Assembly: GCA_022865525.1 (NCBI GenBank)
Contig: JALHSV010000059.1
Span: 1-6,294 of the forward strand
Source of the DNA: Thermodesulfovibrionales bacterium
GTDB lineage: Bacteria > Nitrospirota > Thermodesulfovibrionia > Thermodesulfovibrionales > SM23-35
DNA: 6,294 nucleotides
Reading direction: 5' to 3'
The stretch's first letter is position 1, and every line of letters begins with the position of its first letter. Positions 1-5,374 of this stretch are shown here, in pieces. The translations under genes were made by a program, and so were the position numbers. The notes under the pieces were generated by a model. That model had not been told where the DNA came from. It ran no database searches and saw only the letters and a list, made by a program, of their open reading frames with translations.

Positions 1-532
1 AATACTCTCGGAGACACGGGACGCGTTCATGCCTGATCAGTTCAGCAACCCGGCAAATCCTGAAATCCACCGGAGAACCACAGCAGAGGAGATTTGGCAG
101 GATACCGCCGGTGGGATCGATATCCTTGTCTCTGGTGTGGGTACTGGCGGGACCATTACCGGAATTTCAGAAGTGATCAAAGAACGAAAGCCTGATTTCC
201 AGGCTGTTGCAGTTGAACCTGCAGGTTCTCCAGTCCTCTCTGGAGGCAATGCCGGAACCCATAAGATCCAGGGAATCGGAGCCGGTTTTATTCCAAAAGT
301 TCTCAATAGAGCAATACTTGATGAAATCGTTACCGTAAGGGACGAACAGGCCTTTGAAACAGCAAGGTCCCTCGCGAAAATGGAAGGAATCCTTTGCGGA
401 ATCTCCTCAGGTGCTGCTGTATGGGCAGCGCTTTCAATAGCCAAGCGCCCTGCAAACAAAGGGAAACAGATTGTTGTGATCCTGCCGAGTACCGGGGAGC
501 GTTACCTGAGCACCGATTTGTTCAAGGAATAA
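1..532 (+). CDS. cysK: Cysteine synthase (O-acetylserine sulfhydrylase), 5'-truncated
   Basis: This PLP enzyme makes L-cysteine from O-acetylserine and sulfide in the cytoplasm, the last step of sulfur assimilation. The frame is open from base 2, so the gene begins outside the window; about 176 C-terminal residues are visible, against roughly 300-320 for the family. Visible landmarks are the MPDQFSNPANPEIH segment just after the cut, the PLP-phosphate loop GTGGT (codons at 140-154), the GISSGAA motif whose serine contacts the PLP ring nitrogen, and the closing ILPSTGERYLSTDLF typical of CysK. The catalytic lysine and the substrate loop lie in the missing N-terminal half. A first ATG at 29 is internal, not the true start. 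The close CysK-like C-terminus favours CysK over cystathionine beta-synthase, although CysM cannot be fully excluded from this half. The stop is TAA; no clear intrinsic terminator follows immediately. Confidence 0.95.
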   Translation, partial: ILSETRDAFMPDQFSNPANPEIHRRTTAEEIWQDTAGGIDILVSGVGTGGTITGISEVIKERKPDFQAVAVEPAGSPVLSGGNAGTHKIQGIGAGFIPKVLNRAILDEIVTVRDEQAFETARSLAKMEGILCGISSGAAVWAALSIAKRPANKGKQIVVILPSTGERYLSTDLFKE

Positions 533-613
533 TCAGTTCTTCATCAGCCACCCGGTCCCCTTCTCACTTCCCTCTTAACCCGCTTTATACATAGCGACCT
601 CTGTTCCTATAAC

Positions 614-772
614 TGTCATTCCCGCTTGGCGGGAATCCTTCTGAACCCCTCTTTGGTAAAGAGGGGCAAGGGGAGATTTTGTGGAGATAGATTGATTCAA
701 AAAATCCCCCTCTATCCCCCTTTTCCAAAGGGGGAATATACGAAGAAAGATTCCGGCCAAACCGGAATGACA
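614..772. repeat. Two-tier nested extragenic inverted repeat (REP/MITE-like)
   Basis: The outer arms are 614-637 and 749-772 (24 nt each, 21 of 24 identical as an inverted repeat). The inner arms are 646-680 and 701-735 (35 nt each, ungapped, about 26 of 35 identical). Every arm is also its own hairpin: 618-636 (8-bp stem, TTG loop), 646-666 (perfect 9-bp stem, GGT loop), 715-735 (perfect 9-bp stem, TCC loop) and 750-768 (7-bp stem). Comparing the left and right copies, most stem differences are paired: C623-G631 is reversed in the right copy, and two pairs of the inner hairpin (646/666 and 650/662) change together. The arrangement resembles the G/C-rich palindromes scattered between genes in many environmental Gram-negative genomes. 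There is no transposase and no obvious target-site duplication. It could also act as a two-way transcription barrier after cysK, though it lacks a T-tract. Confidence 0.85.
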
Positions 773-795
773 TACTGGAAACCCTTCAACAACTT

Positions 796-823
796 TTGAT
801 CTCTTGAAGCAGTAATCTATAAA
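796..823 (+). promoter_or_regulatory. Weak sigma-70-like promoter candidate
   Basis: TTGATC at 796-801 (4 of 6 to TTGACA) is followed after 16 nt by TATAAA at 818-823 (5 of 6 to TATAAT). A transcript would start near 830 and read into the small ORF and the sigma factor gene. The match is only moderate, in A/T-rich DNA where such hits are common. It is kept because this region must hold some promoter for the downstream sigma factor gene. Confidence 0.35.
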
Positions 824-830
824 GCAACAG

Positions 831-846
831 TGGCATATAAATTGCT
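831..846 (+). promoter_or_regulatory. Near-consensus sigma-54 (RpoN) -24/-12 promoter
   Basis: The motif TGGCAT-ATAAA-TTGCT matches the sigma-54 consensus TGGCAC-N5-TTGCW at every defined base except the sixth. The invariant GG (832-833) and GC (844-845) are separated by exactly 10 nt, as required. If used, transcription would start near 857, leaving a leader of about 40 nt before the ATG at 898. It points toward the small ORF and the rpoD-type gene. No enhancer-binding-protein site could be recognised upstream, where the nested repeat lies. Confidence 0.5.
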
Positions 847-897
847 TCTTAACGAGTATATTGATTGAAAGCGCTTAGGGAGAAAAGGACCGAACCC

Positions 898-1071
898 ATG
901 TTACATATGCAGAGAATTATCAAGAAACTGAAGGGCATAAGGCTGAAACCTGGATTAAAACGGGAAGACAGGACTGAGAAGAATTCCCCTGTCCCCGTTG
1001 ACGAGATCGGTTATGAAGCGTCTTCCCTTCTGTCTCAGACAGAGCATATGAAAAAGAATCGGAAACAGTGA
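898..1071 (+). CDS. Small basic hypothetical protein upstream of the sigma factor gene
   Basis: This 57-codon frame starts at ATG 898, preceded by an AAGGA ribosome binding site (885-889) at 8-nt spacing. The same frame can be extended to a TTG at 865, but that has no comparable site. The product starts MLHMQRIIKKLKGIRLKPGL, is strongly basic at both ends (final MKKNRKQ), has a short acidic PVPVDEIGYE stretch in the middle, and shows no signal peptide, membrane helix or cysteines. I do not recognise the family. It ends 51 bp before the sigma factor start, on the same strand, so it would be co-transcribed with it. It may be a real small protein, a leader peptide, or a chance frame; the good ribosome binding site and lack of a competing frame are the only support. 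Confidence 0.4.
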   Translation: MLHMQRIIKKLKGIRLKPGLKREDRTEKNSPVPVDEIGYEASSLLSQTEHMKKNRKQ

Positions 1072-1122
1072 GTCTTACCCATACGATCTTAGGGATAGGA
1101 TCCATGATATGAGGGCAATGCT

Positions 1123-2550
1123 ATGAATGAATGGGATATTTTCGAAGAGATCATTGATTTGGGCAAGAGGCGCGGGTTTATAACCCACGATGAAATTCAG
1201 AATGCCCTGCCGCGGGACTTCATTTCAGAGGATGAATTTGAGGATTTCATGAACCTTCTCCAGGACATGGGAGTTAAGGTTACAGATAGTGAGAGTGCTC
1301 AGAGCGAAGAAGAGGTCCCTGAAGAAAAGGAAACGCACGAAAAGTCAGATGACCTGATTCAGGCATATTTTCACTCCATGGGGGATATCTCCATCCTTAC
1401 CAGGGATGAAGAAACAGGACTTGCCCAAAGAATAGAGGTAGGTAACGAGGTTATTAAAAGAACGGTTACCATACTGCCTTTATACAAAAATATCCTTGAT
1501 GTATTGGATTCCCAGGAATTCAAGGAATGTGACGATTCTGAGGATGAAATGGCAGAGCAGGCGCTGAGAAAAAGTCTGGAACGAATCGATGATCTTATGG
1601 AAGAGGTTACTATGCTTGAGAGGAAGGCCTTATATCTCGGGGGCCTGCAAGAGTTCAAGATGGTGGTTTACGAAAAAAAGAAAAATGGGCACAAACCGGC
1701 AAAGTTTCGTGTCATACCAAAAGAACTGCAGGCGGAACAGAAGAGGATTGAATCAGAGGTCGGAATTGCAATAGATGAATTGAAAAAGAAATACCAGCAG
1801 ATTGCGCTTGCACGGGAAGTTGTGTCAAAAGCAAAAAATGAACTCATCATCCATAATCTGCGGCTGGTAATTAATATTGCAAAACATTATATCGGGAGGG
1901 GTCTTTCCTTGCTTGATCTCATTCAGGAGGGGAATATTGGTCTCATGAAAGCAATTGAACGGTTTGACTATACCATGGGATTTAAATTCAGCACCTATGC
2001 TACCTGGTGGATAAAACAGGCGGTTACCAGGTCATTGGTTGAACAGACAAAAACAATACGAGTTCCGGTTCACTTGATGGAATTGAACAACAAGATCAGC
2101 AACGCCTCCAAGGAACTGACCCAGCAGCTTGGCCGGGAACCGGGGACTGAAGAGATTGCACAGATAGTCGGGATGCCTGTCAGAAAAATCGAAGCTGTCC
2201 TGAGGGCTGTTCAGGATCCAGTGACTCTTCAAACCCCTATCGGTGATGAGGAGGCAACACTCGAAGATTTTATCGGTGACAGCAGTCTCTCTCCCTATGA
2301 CGACACCGAAAGGAACAAGACATCAGAGGTCTTATTAAAAATCCTCAAGACAACACTGAATCCCAGGGAGGAGATGGTCATACGAATGAGATTTGGTATC
2401 GGCGTTGATAGAGACCACACCCTCGACGAAATAGGAAGGCAACTTTTAATCACACGGGAGAGAGTCCGGCAGATCGAAGTGAAAGCAATGAGGAAACTCA
2501 AGCATCCGTACAGGCTCAGGATGCTAAAACAACTGCATACTGTTTCATAA
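1123..2550 (+). CDS. rpoD: RNA polymerase primary-type sigma-70 factor RpoD
   Basis: This is a 475-residue sigma-70 that directs core RNA polymerase to promoters. Region 1.1 (about 1-55, with GKRRGFITHDEIQNALP and NLLQDMGVKV) marks it as primary type. An acidic linker follows (56-75), then region 1.2 (about 76-108), a non-conserved insert (about 109-235) and region 2 (237-313, NLRLVINIAK, DLIQEGNIGLMKA, FSTYATWWIKQAVTRS). Region 3.0 (VPVHLME), the region 3.2 finger (TPIGDEEATLEDFIGD) and region 4 complete it, including the helix-turn-helix TRERVRQIEVKAMRKLKHP. Residues that read the -10 box (W295, W296, Q299, T302), the extended -10 (H317, E320) and the -35 (R445, E446, R447, R449, Q450) are conserved, so ordinary TTGACA/TATAAT promoters should be recognised. 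The insert is about half the length of that in E. coli RpoD. The start at ATG 1123 has a GAGGG site 7 nt upstream. No dnaG is adjacent. A second primary-like paralogue remains possible. Confidence 0.95.
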   Translation: MNEWDIFEEIIDLGKRRGFITHDEIQNALPRDFISEDEFEDFMNLLQDMGVKVTDSESAQSEEEVPEEKETHEKSDDLIQAYFHSMGDISILTRDEETGLAQRIEVGNEVIKRTVTILPLYKNILDVLDSQEFKECDDSEDEMAEQALRKSLERIDDLMEEVTMLERKALYLGGLQEFKMVVYEKKKNGHKPAKFRVIPKELQAEQKRIESEVGIAIDELKKKYQQIALAREVVSKAKNELIIHNLRLVINIAKHYIGRGLSLLDLIQEGNIGLMKAIERFDYTMGFKFSTYATWWIKQAVTRSLVEQTKTIRVPVHLMELNNKISNASKELTQQLGREPGTEEIAQIVGMPVRKIEAVLRAVQDPVTLQTPIGDEEATLEDFIGDSSLSPYDDTERNKTSEVLLKILKTTLNPREEMVIRMRFGIGVDRDHTLDEIGRQLLITRERVRQIEVKAMRKLKHPYRLRMLKQLHTVS

Positions 2551-2565
2551 TCTGTTAGCCTACTT

Positions 2566-2709
2566 TATTCATAAATTTTCTGTATGCCGGCAGATACAGT
2601 ATTTTAACTCATTCTCGGCCCGAATCAATTCGTACCTCCGAGGTGAATTCTGTCTTCGACAGTATTCAAATCCGCTCAAATACGATATCTGCCGGCAATT
2701 TTATGAATA
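2566..2709. repeat. Imperfect inverted repeat filling the convergent intergenic gap
   Basis: TATTCATAAA at 2566-2575 is exactly complementary to 2700-2709. GCCGGCAGATA at 2586-2596 is exactly complementary to 2686-2696, and GTATTT at 2599-2604 pairs with AAATAC at 2678-2683. The left arm carries about 8 extra bases (around TTCTGTAT). Inside lie two smaller hairpins: AATTC..ACCT with AGGTGAATT (about 2627-2649), and GAAT-T-CTGTC / GACAG-T-ATTC around a TTC loop (2646-2666). The element occupies 144 of the 179 bp between the ends of rpoD and the TPR gene. It may serve as a two-way transcription terminator or be a small non-autonomous repeat element. Confidence 0.65.
2580..2604 (+). terminator. 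Possible rho-independent terminator of rpoD
   Basis: A 6-bp stem CTGTAT (2580-2585) / ATACAG (2594-2599) with an 8-nt loop containing GCCGGC is followed by TATTTT. It begins 30 bp after the rpoD stop. The stem is short and A/T-rich and the T-tract is imperfect, so termination would be weak unless the larger inverted repeat contributes. Confidence 0.3.
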
Positions 2710-2729
2710 ATCTGGATTAGGGATAAGTG

Positions 2730-3296
2730 CTATTCCTGTTCAAGCCATTGTTTCAGCGTATTTATATCTTTTTCCTTTAATTCAAGGGTCGGAGTGCTTG
2801 CTTCTCCTGATAGTTGTGCCATTACCTTCCACATTTGGGTTCTCACAATTCCATAGGTATCTGCAAAACCCTGGAGATTCTCCTCCATCTGAGGTAAAAC
2901 AGCCGTCATATCTTTTGACGATTCTTCGAATTTGCCCAAGCGGGCATTTGAGACAGCACGGGAAAACTTGGCCATACCATAACCCTGCTTGTATTCCAGA
3001 GCCTTGGTAAAGTCCGAAACTGCGCTCTCGAATTCGTTTTTCATCATGTAAGTCAGACCCCGGAAGAAATATGCTCTGGCACTCTGATTGTTCAGGCTGA
3101 TTGCCTTGCTGAAATCACTAAGTGCATGATCGATATCCTCTACCTTCACATATGCAACTCCACGGCTCAAATGGGCGATATAGGGATCTGCACCTGCTTC
3201 CAACGCTTTTGTAAAGGCTTCGATGCTCTCTTTATCTTTTCCGTCAACGAAAAGCAACTGAGCTTCTCTTAAAAGTTCCTTGGTATCCATCGTCAT
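2730..3296 (-). CDS. Cytoplasmic TPR-repeat protein, coupled to the atpI-like gene
   Basis: This 188-residue protein is built mainly of tetratricopeptide repeats, helical pairs that bind other proteins. Three clear repeats lie at about 4-37, 38-71 (LSRGVAYVKVEDIDHALSDF) and 72-105 (YFFRGLTYMMKNEFESAVSD), with a degenerate fourth at about 106-139. Each shows the usual G/Y/A/F spacing. The last 50 residues are a different charged helical tail. There is no signal peptide or membrane helix, so it is probably cytoplasmic. The ATG at 3294-3296 overlaps the TGA of the preceding gene as ATGA, with GGAGG just upstream inside that gene, which predicts translational coupling. A second ATG two codons on (3288-3290) is an alternative start. 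It is the last gene of the minus-strand operon. Its specific function is unknown; position suggests a partner or assembly helper for the ATP synthase accessory proteins, but that is only inference. Confidence 0.85.
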   Translation of the reverse strand: MTMDTKELLREAQLLFVDGKDKESIEAFTKALEAGADPYIAHLSRGVAYVKVEDIDHALSDFSKAISLNNQSARAYFFRGLTYMMKNEFESAVSDFTKALEYKQGYGMAKFSRAVSNARLGKFEESSKDMTAVLPQMEENLQGFADTYGIVRTQMWKVMAQLSGEASTPTLELKEKDINTLKQWLEQE

Positions 3297-3748
3297 TCTC
3301 TCCTCCCGTAATTATTCAGACCCTCTCCACGGTCAGCAAAAGTGCTGTTTTTTGCGTCCGGGGAATCAATTGACTGCTGCACTTCATCGCCTGTGCCTTT
3401 TCCAGAATACTCCCTTGCGGTCCGTAATCCCTCTTTTAATATCAGGACAAAAACAACAGTAAATCCTATAAGGATCCCAATAAAATTGATCAATTGAAGT
3501 AACGCCAGGATAAAGAGGATCAGGCCGAGGACGAAAAACCTGACGATACTTAAAAAAATAACCCTCCCAGTCGGTCTGGATGCAGCAAAGTCCCTCAATC
3601 CCCACGCAAGGCCTTTGAGGTTTGCGAGTCCGAGCAAACCGCCGATGAGAATGCTGAGGGGGAGCTTTTTCCAGTCGAAGTAAGCAGAAGCAGCTGCGAG
3701 GCACAGAAGAATGAGGCCCCCTTGTTTATAAATTCTTCTTAGATTCAT
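3293..3748 (-). CDS. atpI: ATP synthase subunit I-like membrane protein (AtpI family)
   Basis: A 151-residue inner-membrane protein with four predicted hydrophobic helices at about 9-25, 30-47, 64-84 and 86-105, then a 45-residue hydrophilic tail rich in charged and polar residues. Helix layout, small size and the LSIVRFFVLGLILF / LINFIGILIGFTVVFVLILKEGL pattern fit the ATP synthase subunit I family. Its members lie beside F0 genes and are thought to aid c-ring assembly or ion supply; they are not part of the catalytic core. It overlaps the end of atpZ by 23 bp in a different frame and has AAGG about 6 nt before its ATG, so the two genes are tightly linked. The tail is poorly conserved in style and may be cytoplasmic. 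The family call rests on topology and context more than on strict sequence motifs. Confidence 0.75.
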   Translation of the reverse strand: MNLRRIYKQGGLILLCLAAASAYFDWKKLPLSILIGGLLGLANLKGLAWGLRDFAASRPTGRVIFLSIVRFFVLGLILFILALLQLINFIGILIGFTVVFVLILKEGLRTAREYSGKGTGDEVQQSIDSPDAKNSTFADRGEGLNNYGRRE

Positions 3749-3971
3749 TATCCGCCTTCTTCGCCATCCTCACCAGTTCTCTGAATCCTGAAAAGATCCC
3801 AAAGAACAGGAAGATGATCATCAACCACGGCTTTGTATGCCAGCCGAACCACTTATCCATGGCATAGTCAAGGCCGTATCCCATTGCAAGACCGATGAAT
3901 GTGGCTATGACAAGATTCAGTCCGACCGTGCTTGCTTCGAGGAGATTTCTGAATAAAGATTTTTCAGCCAT
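3726..3971 (-). CDS. atpZ: AtpZ/AtpI-family F-ATPase accessory protein
   Basis: An 81-residue membrane protein with two helices (about 15-35 and 48-64). Between them sits the GYGLDYAMDKWFGWHTKPW hairpin, and the second helix ends in the GIFSGFRELVRMAKK pattern characteristic of the AtpZ (ATPase gene 1) family. Such proteins pair with AtpI and have been linked to Mg2+/Ca2+ supply or assembly of F-type ATP synthase. The start ATG (3969-3971) lies 14 bp after the hemL stop. The bases before it (CCCTGAAATTT) contain no good Shine-Dalgarno, so translation may depend on ribosomes arriving from hemL. The 3' end overlaps the next gene by 23 bp. No F0 or F1 structural subunit gene is present in the window. 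Confidence 0.85.
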   Translation of the reverse strand: MAEKSLFRNLLEASTVGLNLVIATFIGLAMGYGLDYAMDKWFGWHTKPWLMIIFLFFGIFSGFRELVRMAKKADNESKKNL

Positions 3972-3985
3972 AAATTTCAGGGCAG

Positions 3986-5272
3986 TTATTTGATTTCTTT
4001 AAACGATTCGTATGCAGCCCTGACAGTCTGTTCGATGTCTTTCTCTGAATGGGCAAGTGAAAGGAACCCTGCCTCGAATTGGGACGGCGCGATGTAAACT
4101 CCTCTTTTCAGCATGGCTGCAAAGAATCGGGCGAATTTTTCTGTGTCAGCAGTCTTTGCTGTTTTGTAATCTACAACATCGGTATCAGTAAAATAGCTGC
4201 AGAACATTGTCCCCGCGCGATAAAAGCGTGTCTTTATCCCTGCTTTCCGGGATGCTTCAATAAGCCCTTTTGCCAACAGGGATGCTCTCTGTTCCAGCTT
4301 GTCATATATGCCATCTTTCGAGAGTATCTTCAGGGTTGTTATTCCGGCTGTCATTGCGAGCGGATTTCCTGAGAGGGTGCCTGCCTGATAAACAGGGCCC
4401 TCAGGAGAAACCATGGACATGATTTCTTTCCTCCCCCCGTACGCGCCAACCGGCAAACCGCCACCGATAACCTTTCCGAGGCATGTCATGTCAGGTCTGA
4501 TACCATAGTGTGCCTGTGCACCGCCGTAGGCTACCCTGAACCCTGTCATTACCTCATCGAAAATGAGCACGATATTATGGCGTTCTGTCAGCTTTCTTAC
4601 TGTTTCGAGAAAACCGGGTTTCGGCAATACACAGCCAATGTTTCCCACGACTGGCTCTATGATTAGGCACGCAATGGATTTCCACTCTTTCGTAATTGCT
4701 GTTTTCAATGCAGCACTGTCATTGTAAGGAATCGTAATGGTATTTCTTGCATAGGACTTCGGCACTCCGGGACTGTCCGGCACCCCAAAAGTTGTGGCTC
4801 CTGATCCGGCCTTGACCAGCAGTCCATCTGCGTGACCATGATAGCAGCCCTCGAATTTGATTATCTTGTCCCGTCCGGTGAAACCGCGCGCTGCGCGGAT
4901 TGCACTCATTGTTGCTTCCGTCCCGGAGTTGACCATCCGTACCTTATCCATGGACGGATAGACCTTTAAAACAAGCTGCGCGAGTTCAATCTCGAGTGCT
5001 GTGGGTGCACCATAACTGGTTCCATTCTCTGCAGCTTTTTTGAGGGCGTCGATAACCTTTGGATAGGCATGACCAAGTATCAGTGGACCCCACGAAAGGA
5101 CATAATCGATATAGACATTGCCGTCAACATCATAGATCTTTGAGCCCCGGCCCCGTTCAATAAACACTGGGTTTCCCCCGACTGCCTGGAAAGCACGCAC
5201 AGGACTGTTGACTCCGCCGGGGATAATCTCAGACGCAATCTCAAAAAGTTGATGTGATTTTTTTCGTTCCAC
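3986..5272 (-). CDS. hemL: Glutamate-1-semialdehyde 2,1-aminomutase
   Basis: This PLP enzyme converts glutamate-1-semialdehyde to 5-aminolevulinate, the entry to haem, sirohaem and cobalamin synthesis by the C5 route. Called from GTG 5272 it has 428 residues, the normal family length. Signature segments are IIPGGVNSPVRAF, YIDYVLSWGPLILGH, RMVNSGTEATMSAIRAARG, KFEGCYHGHAD, IFDEVMTGFR (aspartate to the PLP ring nitrogen) and CLGKVIGGGLPVGAYGG. The Schiff-base lysine in the last is residue 267, close to K265 of E. coli HemL. YQAGTLSGNPLAM completes the active site. The open frame continues upstream to TTG 5323, adding 17 residues absent from relatives; that stretch contains a good promoter, and GAGG lies 5 nt before the GTG. 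An AGAGG 8 nt before the TTG keeps the longer form possible. It is the first gene of the hemL-atpZ-atpI-TPR operon. Confidence 0.95.
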   Translation of the reverse strand: MERKKSHQLFEIASEIIPGGVNSPVRAFQAVGGNPVFIERGRGSKIYDVDGNVYIDYVLSWGPLILGHAYPKVIDALKKAAENGTSYGAPTALEIELAQLVLKVYPSMDKVRMVNSGTEATMSAIRAARGFTGRDKIIKFEGCYHGHADGLLVKAGSGATTFGVPDSPGVPKSYARNTITIPYNDSAALKTAITKEWKSIACLIIEPVVGNIGCVLPKPGFLETVRKLTERHNIVLIFDEVMTGFRVAYGGAQAHYGIRPDMTCLGKVIGGGLPVGAYGGRKEIMSMVSPEGPVYQAGTLSGNPLAMTAGITTLKILSKDGIYDKLEQRASLLAKGLIEASRKAGIKTRFYRAGTMFCSYFTDTDVVDYKTAKTADTEKFARFFAAMLKRGVYIAPSQFEAGFLSLAHSEKDIEQTVRAAYESFKEIK

Positions 5273-5294
5273 AAGAGCCTCTGCAGATGCTGCT

Positions 5295-5323
5295 AATCTA
5301 TCATAAAAACTTTTATGTGTCAA
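5295..5323 (-). promoter_or_regulatory. Sigma-70 promoter of the hemL operon
   Basis: On the minus strand a perfect -35 box TTGACA (5323-5318) is followed after 17 nt by TAGATT (5300-5295; 4 of 6 to TATAAT). Transcription would start near 5288, giving a leader of about 15 nt that contains the GAGG (5281-5278) serving GTG 5272. The -35 box coincides with the alternative TTG start codon of the longer hemL frame. Confidence 0.6.
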
Positions 5324-5347
5324 AAAGAATGCCTCTTATGCTATAAA
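5319..5347 (+). promoter_or_regulatory. Extended -10 promoter of the ppiC-type gene
   Basis: TATAAA (5342-5347; 5 of 6 to TATAAT) is preceded by TGC at 5339-5341, the TGn extended -10 element. Only a poor -35 (GTCAAA, 5319-5324, 3 of 6) lies 17 nt upstream, as is usual when the extended -10 compensates. The start would fall near 5354, leaving about 20 nt of leader with AGGAGGA at 5364-5370. Confidence 0.6.
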
Positions 5348-5374
5348 AGTAAAATTTAAATTCAGGAGGATTCC

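Larger units (their letters stand above)
533..897. other. 365-bp gene-free region between cysK and the small ORF
   Basis: I see no credible protein or RNA gene here. Open frames on the minus strand across 575-773 are translations of the palindromic repeat and give peptides such as FPLWKRGIEGDF and PPLEKGDRGGF, a style familiar from spurious ORFs over such repeats. Positions 533-613 are a pyrimidine-rich spacer without a hairpin. Positions 614-772 are the nested inverted repeat, and 773-897 hold the candidate promoters and the ribosome binding site of the next ORF. These are listed separately. Confidence 0.8.

Noticed and set aside
37..459. 140-codon minus-strand frame opposite cysK
   Set aside because: It is a shadow of the strongly conserved CysK frame; its translation has no recognisable domain.
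533..613. Intrinsic terminator directly after cysK
   Set aside because: The segment is pyrimidine-rich but contains no stable stem followed by a T-tract; termination, if any, would rely on the repeat that starts at 614.
614..772. CRISPR array or rRNA/tRNA gene in the palindromic region
   Set aside because: The repeats are inverted rather than direct and evenly spaced, and the hairpins do not form a cloverleaf or any recognised structured RNA.
575..773. Two overlapping minus-strand frames of about 61-62 codons
   Set aside because: They lie almost entirely inside the palindromic repeat and encode repeat-derived peptides such as PLWKRGIEGDF and PLEKGDRGGF; no ribosome binding site and no independent support.
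865..897. TTG start extending the small ORF by 11 codons
   Set aside because: There is no suitably spaced ribosome binding site before 865, whereas ATG 898 has AAGGA at 8 nt.
1371..1658. 95-codon minus-strand frame opposite the sigma factor insert
   Set aside because: Serine/arginine-rich complement of the RpoD coding strand with no start signal; the sense frame is intact.
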